DNA of 64,000 nucleotides from Psychrobacter immobilis. Its GTDB lineage: Bacteria > Pseudomonadota > Gammaproteobacteria > Pseudomonadales > Moraxellaceae. The translations under genes and the position numbers were made by a program. Positions within the stretch are counted from its first letter, which is position 1, and each line of letters begins with the position of its first letter. Location: assembly GCF_904846235.1 (NCBI RefSeq), contig NZ_CAJGZN010000007.1:1-64000 (forward strand). The letters run 5' to 3'. The notes under the pieces were generated by a model, which saw nothing but the letters and a program-made list of their open reading frames with translations, made no database searches and had not been told where the DNA came from. This document shows positions 34,732-43,148 of the stretch, one piece after another.

Positions 34732-35121
34732 TCAGTGTTTTTTGAGCTTAATCACGTTGTAGCTTGGATAGCCCAGCTCGATTTTATAATCGTCGCGACC
34801 ACGTTCGGCTTTTACCTTAATTTTACGATCGCCTTTCTTATATTTGACATCTTTGACATGGTATCCCATGCTGCGGACTTTATTGGTGGCTCGCTGCTCG
34901 ACAGCAGAATCGTAATTGTGTTTATCGTGTTTATCGTTTTTTTTGTGCTTGCCTTTGTGCTTTTTATGCTCGTGACTGTCTTTATAAACATCTTCGTAAA
35001 TATCGTCATATATATTGTAGCCACCAGGCGTAGTGACACAGCCAGTGGTTGCCGCTAGTAAGGCTGCGACCATACCAACAGATGCCACAGTTTTGAATGT
35101 TGAAAATGATAAATTTTTCAT
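34732..35121 (-). CDS. Small lipoprotein with one PepSY-like unit
   Basis: 129 residues. The signal peptide ends in the lipobox AATTGC, so mature Cys is near residue 28. A His/Lys-rich stretch (about 48-70, HEHKKHKGKHKKNDKHDKH) precedes a compact unit: RATNKVRSMGYHVKDVKYKK, then KIKVKAERGRDDYKIELGYPSYNVIKLKK. The same unit appears twice in the adjacent protein at 35205-35867. Its helix followed by three strands resembles PepSY-like modules, but no specific function is known. The His-rich stretch could bind metal; that is inference. AGGAAA precedes the ATG. Confidence 0.78.
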   Translation of the reverse strand: MKNLSFSTFKTVASVGMVAALLAATTGCVTTPGGYNIYDDIYEDVYKDSHEHKKHKGKHKKNDKHDKHNYDSAVEQRATNKVRSMGYHVKDVKYKKGDRKIKVKAERGRDDYKIELGYPSYNVIKLKKH

Positions 35122-35204
35122 AATGATTTCCTAATAATATATCGTTGCTCAATATGGGTAAGAGTTAAACGTACCGAGGTAGTTAGCTAAAGTGCTGAAA
35201 GTGA

Positions 35205-35867
35205 TCAATCTTTTCTGACTTTGATAACATCTAAATTTGGATAACTTAATAGTATCTCGTACTTCTGTGAACCGCGTTTAGCCTCAATCTCGAAGACGCC
35301 GCGCTTATTTTTTTCTTCAAGCTCGATATCTTCGACACGATAACCCATCGCTCTTACTTTGTTGATAGCACGGCGTTTGATAGCTGGGTAACGTGATTCT
35401 CTTTTAATAGTGTCTTCGACATCGCCTTTTTTAGAGCGCTGACCATTCTGATAATTATCTTTATGCTTGTTTTCTTTATAGCGGCCATTATTTTTTTGTG
35501 ACTTATTATTATCCCCGTTATTTGGCCATGCTCTTTTGCTTGAGCTGATGAGTCTTAGGGTAGGGTAAGTATATTTTAGCTCGTAGGCTTGGTTGTTCTT
35601 TTTAGCATAAGCAGTAAGAGCTCGATCACCACGGTAACTATCAGCTCTGATGTCTATAACTTGATAGCCTTTACGGCGCAAGTCTTGTCGAAGCTGCTGA
35701 CTTACGCGATTAAAGTTATTACTTTGGCTATTATTATCACCACGATATACGGGCTGATTGTCATATCCTGAACCTACAACCGCACAACCCACTGTCGTAC
35801 CCAATAATGCAACGACAAGACCAGTAGATACAGTGGCCTTAATAGAGAAAGGTTTTATTGTTTTCAT
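35205..35867 (-). CDS. Lipoprotein with two PepSY-like units, paralogue of the next gene
   Basis: 220 residues. A signal peptide with lipobox TTVGC is followed by unit 1 (LRQDLRRKGYQVIDIRAD through YELKYTYPTLRLISS), a Lys/Asn-rich linker, and unit 2 (INKVRAMGYRVEDIELEE through YEILLSYPNLDVIKVRK). Unit 2 is closest to the single unit of the 129-residue lipoprotein downstream on the same strand, implying gene duplication with loss or gain of one unit. Both proteins would be membrane-anchored in the envelope. AGGA precedes the ATG. The function is unknown. Confidence 0.78.
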   Translation of the reverse strand: MKTIKPFSIKATVSTGLVVALLGTTVGCAVVGSGYDNQPVYRGDNNSQSNNFNRVSQQLRQDLRRKGYQVIDIRADSYRGDRALTAYAKKNNQAYELKYTYPTLRLISSSKRAWPNNGDNNKSQKNNGRYKENKHKDNYQNGQRSKKGDVEDTIKRESRYPAIKRRAINKVRAMGYRVEDIELEEKNKRGVFEIEAKRGSQKYEILLSYPNLDVIKVRKD

Positions 35868-36418
35868 GAGGCAATATCCTATGATGGTATTAAGTAGGCA
35901 GTGTAGATTAGAAATATCTGCTATAACTACAAGATTTTAAAAGTATTTTGGTTCGTCAAGTTAGCTATCAGCTAACAAGTGTCTCTGGTAGTTTATTTTT
36001 CGAAATATTTCCTTACATTATCTATAATAGAGCACAAAACTTTGCGCTAGGTGTCATTTGCGTTAATAAGTTGTAATAATTGGGGCAAGTAAAATATATT
36101 GTTGTAAGCATATGCTTACACGTAATGACGTTTACGCGACTTAACATACGAGTGAGAGTTAGGCATTATAGTCACACGGCATTAGGGAATGTGACTCAAG
36201 GATTGAGTTGACCGCATTAAGGATAATGATTCGATAACTAGCGTCAGGATGACAATAGCGATTGAAGTAAGGACACATACCCTTTGCTGATAGCAGCAAG
36301 TAATACTGAAGCTGTAGTGTAGTAAAAAGGGCAGGATGCCCAGTATCACAATATACTGAATATTTGTGCAAGGATGCATGAAAAGCAGTCGTGATAGGTA
36401 ACATGGATAGTTAACAAT

Positions 36419-36452
36419 AAAACCGCATAACAATTGATTGCTATGCGGTTTT
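36419..36452. terminator. Stem-loop, near copy of the csbD terminator
   Basis: AAAACCGCATA (36419-36429) pairs perfectly with TATGCGGTTTT (36442-36452). The stem is the same as in the terminator at 36520-36549, 70 bases away. Its T tracts are short in both directions. It may be a second csbD terminator or end a plus-strand RNA. Confidence 0.6.
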
Positions 36453-36519
36453 ATCGTGTCTGGAGGATGGTAATTTATTTCTCCAACAGCTTATCTGTAC
36501 AGTATAAATCTGCCATAAA

Positions 36520-36549
36520 AAAAACCGCATATATTTCTATGCGGTTTTT
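36520..36549 (-). terminator. Rho-independent terminator of csbD
   Basis: AAAAACCGCATA (36520-36531) pairs with TATGCGGTTTTT (36538-36549). On the minus strand eight T residues follow the stem. It is 36 bases beyond the csbD stop codon. Confidence 0.85.
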
Positions 36550-36585
36550 ATGTTTGTTCGGTACATTAATTGTGCAACGAATATA

Positions 36586-36789
36586 TTAATACTTGTTTTC
36601 TACACGCCAATCATCTACTTCACGCTCTGCGTCTTCTTTGGCATGACCATAGCGCTCTTGTACACGGCCTACTAGCTTGTCACGGCTACCTTCGATATGG
36701 GTAAGATCGTCGTCTGTTAGTTCAGCCCATTTTTGTTTAACTGAACCTTTCATTTGGTTCCATTCGCCTTTTAGAGTATGTTCGTTCAT
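36586..36789 (-). CDS. CsbD-family stress protein
   Basis: 67 residues: EHTLKGEWNQMKGSVKQKWAELTDDDLTHIEGSRDKLVGRVQERYGHAKEDAEREVDDW. This is the full CsbD/YjbJ pattern (W-x-Q-x-K-G-x-x-K-x-x-W-G-x-L-T-D-D-D-L, then G-x-x-D-x-L-x-G-x-x-Q-x-x-Y-G). Members are small, helical and general-stress induced; their molecular role is unclear. AAGGAA lies before the ATG. It is monocistronic. Confidence 0.93.
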   Translation of the reverse strand: MNEHTLKGEWNQMKGSVKQKWAELTDDDLTHIEGSRDKLVGRVQERYGHAKEDAEREVDDWRVENKY

Positions 36790-37226
36790 TGTATTCTTCC
36801 TTTTATTGAACTTATTGTGTTTGATTTATTTTTTAGTAACTATTTTGGTTCTTATTTCACGATATCGATTACTGATACTGCTATTTAATTTTTATTCTAA
36901 TTGTATTGCACAAGGATAAATGATTGGTTACAAATATCTTGTGAGATTAAATATAGGACTTTTCAATTCAGCTGTCTGTATATGCTATGTTTATAGTGTT
37001 ACCTAACTATAGTGAGCGTTTACTAAGTGTTATCTATAGGGTCGCTGTAGTAGTACCATGTAAATTGCGTCTACTATGCGTGAGAATAATTTATTCTATG
37101 AACTTGTTTTTTTATATGAATATTAAAAAAATATATTATTTATTCAAAAATACTTATGCAAATAAAAAAGCAGCTACTCAAAAATAGAGTAGCTGCTTTT
37201 TTATTGTCTTTGAAATTGATTGAAAG
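36790..37226. other. Intergenic region, 437 bases
   Basis: Very A+T-rich sequence upstream of csbD and downstream of the OYE gene. It holds the terminator at 37165-37204 and nothing else that I can support. Confidence 0.5.
37165..37204 (-). terminator. Terminator of the OYE-type oxidoreductase gene
   Basis: A 14-bp stem, AAAAAGCAGCTACT (37165-37178) with AGTAGCTGCTTTTT (37188-37201). It lies 23 bases past the stop of the minus-strand gene. Confidence 0.88.
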
Positions 37227-38468
37227 TTATTTCGTCGAATATTTATTCAAATACTGATGATAGCGTTTGGTGAGTTTTTTTATTCGTATACGATCAGCAA
37301 TCAATGAGAAAACTGGCGAGGCAGTTGGTTTGGGCGATTTCCCTTGTCCCATGCGTTGTAATTGTCGCTTGATGACGGCCATTGTAGCAACCGCACTTAA
37401 GGTTTTATCTTTCCAGCGTACCACAGGATTGTGAGCACTAAGCGTACTATCACTTTTCCAGTCATTCGGTAGAGCAGGGTTCATGGCCAATGCGGTTCCC
37501 ATACCAACCACGTCAATCCCTTGCGCCAGTACATCTTCTGCGACAGCCAATCGCCTAACGCCACCTGTCGTCATGATAGGCATGGTAGCAACTTGAGCAA
37601 TCTCTTTTGCGAAATCTAAAAAGTAAGCTTCTCGTTGCAACGTGCGACCATCTGCTGTGCTGCCTTGCATGGCTGGGCTTTCGTAGCTGCCACCTGATAG
37701 TTCAACCAAATCTACGGCCAATTCATTCATCGCTGAAATAACCACTTTGGCATCATCTGCATCAAATCCTCCGCGCTGGAAATCGGCTGAGTTTATCTTC
37801 ACAGCGACTGCAAAGGTAGGCGCAACTTGAGCACGAACGGCTTTGATTACTTCGATCAATAGTCGCATACGATTCTTAATCGAACCGCCGTATTTATCTT
37901 TACGTTTATTGGTAAGCGGTGATAAAAATTGAGAAATTAGATAGCCGTGGGCGGCATGAATTTGCACACCATCGAAGCCAGCTTGTTCTGCTTTTAGTGC
38001 ACTATCGGCGAACCGCTGTATCAGTTGCTCGATATCTTGCTGCGTCATCGCACGCGGTTTGCTAAATAGATGGGAGTGCTTGCCTAGATCGATCGCCACG
38101 TCAGAAGGTGATAGCACATCGCCACCCATAGCAGCATATACTTGACGGCCAGGATGATTGAGCTGCATCCAAACCTGTGTATTGTTGTACTTGGCAGCAT
38201 TTGCCCACGCTCTAAAAGGCGCTATCTTACTGTGTTTGTCTAATACGACACCGCCAGGTCCTGTCATAGCGCGGCCATCAACCATCACGTTTCCCGTGAT
38301 TAACAGACCTGTCCCGCCTTCAGCCCAGTTCTTGTATAGACGGAGCAGAGTAGGGCCAGGGACTTGACCGACATCAGCCATGTTCTCTTCCATGGCAGCT
38401 TTCGCTAAGCGGTTGGGTAACGTAGCGCCACAAGGCAGAACTAAAGGGGTGAATACAGGTGATGTCAT
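37227..38468 (-). CDS. NADH:flavin oxidoreductase (old yellow enzyme family)
   Basis: 413 residues. The FMN-binding TIM barrel is recognisable from LPNRLAKAAMEENMAD, GTGLLITGNVMVDGR, the substrate-binding DGVQIHAAHGYLISQFLSPLTNKRKDKYGGSIKNRMRLL, and the phosphate-binding TTGGVRRLAVAEDVLAQGIDVVGMGTALA. The Cys and Tyr residues near the N-terminus in many OYEs are replaced by an A-A-M-E-E-N-M segment, as in the YqjM/2,4-dienoyl-reductase-like subgroup with long C-termini. The substrate is unknown; the family reduces enones. It is divergent from a TetR gene across a palindrome-bearing spacer. Confidence 0.9.
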   Translation of the reverse strand: MTSPVFTPLVLPCGATLPNRLAKAAMEENMADVGQVPGPTLLRLYKNWAEGGTGLLITGNVMVDGRAMTGPGGVVLDKHSKIAPFRAWANAAKYNNTQVWMQLNHPGRQVYAAMGGDVLSPSDVAIDLGKHSHLFSKPRAMTQQDIEQLIQRFADSALKAEQAGFDGVQIHAAHGYLISQFLSPLTNKRKDKYGGSIKNRMRLLIEVIKAVRAQVAPTFAVAVKINSADFQRGGFDADDAKVVISAMNELAVDLVELSGGSYESPAMQGSTADGRTLQREAYFLDFAKEIAQVATMPIMTTGGVRRLAVAEDVLAQGIDVVGMGTALAMNPALPNDWKSDSTLSAHNPVVRWKDKTLSAVATMAVIKRQLQRMGQGKSPKPTASPVFSLIADRIRIKKLTKRYHQYLNKYSTK

Positions 38469-38526
38469 GATAGTGGCCTAGAAATGGTTATTTTGTGAAG
38501 CATGAGTTCTACTATGGGTTTGGCTA

Positions 38527-38560
38527 TAGACATATGGTCTAAATGACTATAACCTTATAG
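38527..38560. promoter_or_regulatory. Palindromes between the OYE and TetR genes (possible operator)
   Basis: TAGAC-ATATG-GTCTA at 38527-38541 is a perfect 5-5-5 inverted repeat. CTATA-ACCT-TATAG follows at 38547-38560. Their position between divergent regulator and enzyme genes is where a TetR-family operator is expected. Binding is inferred only. Confidence 0.5.
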
Positions 38561-38678
38561 CTAAGATATTCGCTGTCGGCAGTTGACCATTATCATCACA
38601 TTTTTTTGGCACAATAGCACCTAAGGTAAATTACTGGTGTGTCGATATAATTATCTATTGAATAGGAATACCTCTGCA

Positions 38679-39377
38679 TTGAACGTACTAACGCAAGATT
38701 TGACAGTCCCAGTAGAATCTAAACGTGAGCTGGCGAAAGCCAAGACTCGGCGTGCGTTATTAAAAAGTGCTTTGCGGTTGTACAGTTCGGAAGGTGCTCA
38801 GGGCATGAGCATGAATAAAGTTGCCAAAGGTGCAGGTATTGCCCAGCCCAGTTTTTACAATCATTTTGAGAGTCTAGAGGCGCTACAAAACGTACTGAGT
38901 GCCCAACTAAAAGACAATTATCTATCACCGATGCGACTGGCATGGGTCAATATGCTCAAAGATTATGATGTGTTGAGTAAAGATCAGTTTAATCAGCAAT
39001 GTCGACAATGTCTGATTATGATCTTTGATTCTGCGTTTGAGAATGTCGCGCTGTTTCAGCATTTGTTAGAGGATCGCCCACGGTTTAGTGACAATATAGA
39101 AAACCAGTCTTCATTAAATAATGGACTGGGCAATCTGATTACCGAAATACAAGAAGAATGGACAGAGATATTTATTCAAGGATTGCAGTTATCCAATCGT
39201 TCTTGCGAGCGCAGTGCTGTTAATCTATGCGTCGATATGGCGGCGGCACAAGTACATGAGTTGATATTGGGCTGTCATCAGCAGCGTTACTCAAGACAAC
39301 AAGCGATTGCCACCTTGAGTATCAGCTTTGATGCACTGTTCGCCAATTTTTTGCACGGAAGCAATACTAGTCAGTAG
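38679..39377 (+). CDS. TetR-family transcriptional regulator
   Basis: About 232 residues if it begins at TTG 38679, which has AGGAA 10 bases upstream; the frame is open back to a GTG at 38637. The N-terminal helix-turn-helix is clear: KTRRALLKSALRLYSSEGAQGMSMNKVAKGAGIAQPSFYNHFESLEAL, similar to FabR-type regulators. The C-terminal ligand domain is unlike any I recognise. It faces the OYE gene across 210 bases containing inverted repeats and is followed by the molybdopterin oxidoreductase after 60 bases, so it may control either or both. Confidence 0.88.
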   Translation: MNVLTQDLTVPVESKRELAKAKTRRALLKSALRLYSSEGAQGMSMNKVAKGAGIAQPSFYNHFESLEALQNVLSAQLKDNYLSPMRLAWVNMLKDYDVLSKDQFNQQCRQCLIMIFDSAFENVALFQHLLEDRPRFSDNIENQSSLNNGLGNLITEIQEEWTEIFIQGLQLSNRSCERSAVNLCVDMAAAQVHELILGCHQQRYSRQQAIATLSISFDALFANFLHGSNTSQ

Positions 39378-39440
39378 TGATAATAAGCAAAAATTATTGT
39401 CATGAAATCTAGAACAAAAAACACAACAGGGAGAGTGACT

Positions 39441-41639
39441 ATGGCCACAACCACGGCTGCACCAACTTTAGGCGAAGCGCAAACGCATTTTAGAACTTGT
39501 ACATTGTGCGAGGCAATGTGCGGCGTCGAAATAAAGCACGATGGCGAAAAAGTCTTGTCGATTAAAGGGGATAAAAACGATCCCTTTTCGCAAGGCTATA
39601 TTTGTCCGAAAGCCACCGCTTTGCAAGATTTGCATGAAGATCCTGACCGTTTGCGTCAGCCTGTAGAGAGAACGGCAGACGGTTGGAAATCTATTAGTTG
39701 GCCAGAAGCGTTGGATAAAGTCGCCGCAGGTATTCAATCCATACAGCAAAAGTATGGTCAAAATGCGTTGGGTGTTTATCTAGGTAATCCTAACGTACAT
39801 AACATGGGTGGTATGTTGACCATCAAACAACTGCTGACCAGCTTAAAGACGCGCAGTCGTTTTTCTGCCACCTCTATTGACCAACTGCCACATCATATTA
39901 TTAGCATGCATCTGTTTGGTCACATGCTGCGTATTCCAGTTCCTGACGTCAATAACACACAATATATGCTGATCATCGGTGGCAATCCGTTGGCTTCTAA
40001 CGGCAGTATCATGACTGCGCCCAACATGCGCCAAAAGCTAAAAGATATCAAAGCGCGCGATGGTAAGGTAGTAGTAGTTGATCCAAGACGTACCGAAACC
40101 GCCGACATCGCTAGCGAACACCACTTTATTCGTCCAGCGACGGACGTACTGCTGTTATTAGCTATGCTCAATGAAATCTACACGCAAGGCTATGCCAAGC
40201 TCGATACTAGAGTGGCAGCTTTGGCACCAGAGATCGATCGACTTGCTTTGTTTGCTGAACAATACACGCCTGAGTCAGTTGCAGACATCACGGGTATTAC
40301 CGCAGCTGAAATCAAACGTATCGTTAAAGAGTTTTGTGAAGCAGAAAGCTCAGTTTGTTATGGTCGCATGGGCATCTCGGTGCAAGAGTTTGGTTTGCTC
40401 AGCCAATATTTATCTATGGTCATTAATATCGTCACAGGTCGTTTAGATGAGGTGGGTGGACTCATGTTCCCAAATCCTGCCGTCGATGTTGTGAACAGCT
40501 CAGGCCCAGGCTATCTGGGTAAACGTCATAGCCGTGTCAGCAACTTGCCAGATTTTAATGGTGAGTATCCAGTGGTTGCGATGGCAGATGAGATGTTGGT
40601 AGAAGGGGAAGGCCAGTTAAAGGGATTTGTTACGGTCGCTGGTAATCCGGTTCTGAGTACGCCAAATGGCGAAAAGTTAGATGAAGCACTATCTCAGTTA
40701 GAGTTTATGGTTTCGCTTGATTATTTTGTGACTGAGACCAGTCGCCATGCCAATATTATTCTGCCGCCTGTATCGCCATTAGAGCGCGACCACTATGACA
40801 TTACTTTTAATGGTTTTGCCGTGCACAATGTCGCCAAATACTCGCCTGCCTTGTTTGATAAAACCGACGATACCAAGCATGACTGGGAGATTTATTTAGG
40901 ATTGGCAGAGCGCTTAGACAAAGATGCGCCAGAAGCAACGCAAAAAGAACGTGCCGCGACTAAAGCCTTTGGTCCTAAGTTCTTGTTAGAGCAAGGTCTA
41001 AAGTATGGACCTCATAAAGACGTGACATTTGAAGCACTGGTCGAAAACCCACATGGTATTGATTTGGGTCCGTTGCATCGGATGTTGCCAGAGGCTATTA
41101 AACACGCTGATAAACAAATTCATCTTCATGTCGATTTTTATCAGTCAGATTTAGCCCGTGTTAAAGAGATGGTGCAACAGTACAACAGTAATGAGATTGT
41201 GCTAATCGGTCGTCGTCATGTACGTAGTAACAATTCATGGTTGCACAATAGCCATCGATTGGTAAAAGGTAAATCTCGCTGTACATTGATGTTGCATCCG
41301 CAAACGGCAGCGCAACATGGCATTGCAGACGGTCAAGATGTCAGAGTAACTTCTAGAGTGAGTAGCGTGGTCATTGCAGCAGAAGTGACGGATGAGCTGA
41401 TGCCAGGAGTGGTCAGTATTCCGCACGGCTTTGGTCACGGACGCAAAGGCGTTAAGCAAAAGATTGCGCAAGCGCATGCAGGTGTCAGCGTTAATGATTT
41501 GACTGATGAAACCTTAATTGATCAGTTGAGTGGTAATGCCGCAGTCAACGGTGTGCCTGTACAATTAGAAGCATTGGATATGGGTGTAGATGGTTTATCT
41601 ACTGCTACAGAGACTGTAGCAGAAGGTGCACTAGCATAA
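39441..41639 (+). CDS. Molybdopterin oxidoreductase with N-terminal 4Fe-4S site
   Basis: 732 residues from ATG 39441 (AGGGAGAG just upstream); ATG 39402 has no ribosome-binding site. The 4Fe-4S motif is CTLCEAMCGVEIK...GYICPKA, followed by the bis-MGD domain (GKVVVVDPRRTETADIASEHHFIRPATD) and the C-terminal dinucleotide-binding domain (LIGRRHVRSNNSWLHNSHRL, VTDELMPGVVSIPHGFGHG). It resembles formate-dehydrogenase/assimilatory-nitrate-reductase-like proteins found as single genes. The residue after RMGISVQEFG suggests a non-selenocysteine enzyme. No partner subunits lie beside it, so the substrate and electron acceptor are unknown. It is cytoplasmic, with no Tat signal. Confidence 0.88.
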   Translation: MATTTAAPTLGEAQTHFRTCTLCEAMCGVEIKHDGEKVLSIKGDKNDPFSQGYICPKATALQDLHEDPDRLRQPVERTADGWKSISWPEALDKVAAGIQSIQQKYGQNALGVYLGNPNVHNMGGMLTIKQLLTSLKTRSRFSATSIDQLPHHIISMHLFGHMLRIPVPDVNNTQYMLIIGGNPLASNGSIMTAPNMRQKLKDIKARDGKVVVVDPRRTETADIASEHHFIRPATDVLLLLAMLNEIYTQGYAKLDTRVAALAPEIDRLALFAEQYTPESVADITGITAAEIKRIVKEFCEAESSVCYGRMGISVQEFGLLSQYLSMVINIVTGRLDEVGGLMFPNPAVDVVNSSGPGYLGKRHSRVSNLPDFNGEYPVVAMADEMLVEGEGQLKGFVTVAGNPVLSTPNGEKLDEALSQLEFMVSLDYFVTETSRHANIILPPVSPLERDHYDITFNGFAVHNVAKYSPALFDKTDDTKHDWEIYLGLAERLDKDAPEATQKERAATKAFGPKFLLEQGLKYGPHKDVTFEALVENPHGIDLGPLHRMLPEAIKHADKQIHLHVDFYQSDLARVKEMVQQYNSNEIVLIGRRHVRSNNSWLHNSHRLVKGKSRCTLMLHPQTAAQHGIADGQDVRVTSRVSSVVIAAEVTDELMPGVVSIPHGFGHGRKGVKQKIAQAHAGVSVNDLTDETLIDQLSGNAAVNGVPVQLEALDMGVDGLSTATETVAEGALA

Positions 41640-41666
41640 AGTTAATCGCAAGTTCATAGACATACA

Positions 41667-41701
41667 AAAAAGGCGTTCACGTAAAATGAGCGCCTTTTTC
41701 T
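41667..41701. terminator. Bidirectional terminator between the molybdo-enzyme gene and dadA
   Basis: AAAAAGGCG pairs with CGCCTTTTT around a loop extended by TCA/TGA pairing; A and T runs flank it, between convergent genes. Confidence 0.83.
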
Positions 41702-41731
41702 GTTTGCAATCTGAATACATCGCTGATCCGA

Positions 41732-43084
41732 TTAAACGCTCATACCGATAAAATCAAAATCGACGTTAGGGGTTTCGCCTTGGATTAACAAACTAAGGGC
41801 CTTTGCAGAGCCACAAGAGTGTGTCCACCCTAATGTACCATGTCCAGTGTTCAGCCATAAATTGTCAAAAGTTGCCGAAGCGTTATGACTACCATGTTTG
41901 ACTTGACCACAGTGTGCGCGACCAATCAAAGGTACGTTCGATGGGGTCATCGGGCGCAGTCCTGTCCAATATTGCACCGAGTTTGCGATAATGCCTTTCG
42001 GGAATAATTGCTGTACACGGCGAGTGATGGCTTCACAGCGCGTAGCATTTAAATCTAGGTTATAGCCATTGAATTCTGCTGTACCAGCGACTCGCAATTT
42101 ATCACCCAGTCGTGAGGTGACTAGCTTAAACTCATCATCAATCAGACTGACAAAAGGCGCTAAGTGCGGCGCGCGTGGATTCACCGTATAGGTAGCCGAA
42201 TATCCCTTCGCAGGGAAAATAGGTACATGGATGCCCAATGGTTTTAGTAGAGGTACGCTATAGCTGCCAAGTGCGACCACATAACTATCAGCCGTAAAGG
42301 TCTGCGCGTTTTCGTTTTTTGGACGGATGGTAATACTGTGCACATGCGGACGGGCAGAGTCGGTATCAATATTGAGTGCTAAAATCTCGGTATCATATAA
42401 AAACTGTACACCAGCATCGATACAACGCTGCGCCAAGCGCTGGGTAAACAGATGGGCATTGCCAGACTCATCACGGCTGGTATAGGTTGCCCCAGTGAGC
42501 TTATGTGCAATTGGGTAGAGCGCTGGTTCTAAGTTGACAGCATTATTGATATCAATCACGTGGCGCTCACAACCAAGCGCCTGCATGCGTTCAGTTGGTT
42601 CGATAGCCGCATCAAACTCTGCCTGATTGGTATAAAAATGCATGATACCGCGGGTTTGCTGTTCGTAGTTGATGCCAATATCCGCGCGCAGCTGTTGTAA
42701 GGTATCTCTTGAATATAGACCTAGGCGCACCATTTGCACCAGATTGGCATCGGCTCTATCGGCGCGGCACTCTTGCAGAAACTGCATGGCCCATTTGAGC
42801 TGAGCTTTATCAGCGCGCAAACGATACAGTAGCGGAGCATCTTCTTTAAACAACCACTTGAGCGCTTTCATCGGGGTCGCAGGGTTGGCCCAAGGCGTGG
42901 CATGTGAGACAGATATTTGACCGCCGTTGGCAAATGATGTTTGCATACCTGCCGCTGACTCGCGTTCAATCACGGTCACATCATAGCCTGCCTGACGTAG
43001 ATACCATGCGGTGGTCACGCCCACCACGCCTGCTCCGAGTACCGCAATATGTGTCATAGGATTCTCTATGCTCATGTTAGTCAT
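41732..43084 (-). CDS. dadA: D-amino-acid dehydrogenase
   Basis: About 450 residues. The N-terminal dinucleotide motif is HIAVLGAGVVGVTTAWYLRQAGYDVTVIERE, followed by TSFANGGQISVSHATPWANP, YSATYTVNP, the RPMTPSNVPLIGR flavin-site block, and LNTGHGTLGWTHSCGSAKALS near the end; all are typical of DadA. The enzyme oxidises D-alanine and other D-amino acids to 2-oxo acids, passing electrons to the membrane chain. Three start codons occur within 28 bases (43084, 43075, 43057). ATG 43084 has AAAGAG upstream, while 43057 would give the conventional N-terminus. ygfZ lies upstream on the same strand with a 64-base gap. Confidence 0.93.
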   Translation of the reverse strand: MTNMSIENPMTHIAVLGAGVVGVTTAWYLRQAGYDVTVIERESAAGMQTSFANGGQISVSHATPWANPATPMKALKWLFKEDAPLLYRLRADKAQLKWAMQFLQECRADRADANLVQMVRLGLYSRDTLQQLRADIGINYEQQTRGIMHFYTNQAEFDAAIEPTERMQALGCERHVIDINNAVNLEPALYPIAHKLTGATYTSRDESGNAHLFTQRLAQRCIDAGVQFLYDTEILALNIDTDSARPHVHSITIRPKNENAQTFTADSYVVALGSYSVPLLKPLGIHVPIFPAKGYSATYTVNPRAPHLAPFVSLIDDEFKLVTSRLGDKLRVAGTAEFNGYNLDLNATRCEAITRRVQQLFPKGIIANSVQYWTGLRPMTPSNVPLIGRAHCGQVKHGSHNASATFDNLWLNTGHGTLGWTHSCGSAKALSLLIQGETPNVDFDFIGMSV

Positions 43085-43148
43085 GACGGTAACTCTTTAT
43101 TGAACTACCGTCACCTTTGCTGCGTCGCTTGCCTGATTCGATGTGCTT

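Larger units (their letters stand above)
35868..36585. other. Intergenic region, 718 bases, with many hairpins
   Basis: No convincing gene: two overlapping minus-strand frames at 36159-36433 lack ribosome-binding sites. The stretch 36165-36456 holds several hairpins, GTCACA/TGTGAC (36171-36195), CTCAA/TTGAG (36195-36207) and GGGCA/TGCCC (36329-36341, extended by ATACT/AGTAT), and then a stem-loop at 36419-36452. It could encode a structured RNA. Confidence 0.4.

Noticed and set aside
34735..35058. Plus-strand open frame with hydrophobic stretches
   Set aside because: It is the antisense of the His/Lys-rich lipoprotein gene, which has a signal peptide, lipobox and ribosome-binding site; the hydrophobicity is a by-product of the Lys-rich codons.
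36159..36433. Two overlapping minus-strand open frames
   Set aside because: They have no ribosome-binding site and no family likeness, and they run through hairpins and a terminator-like stem.
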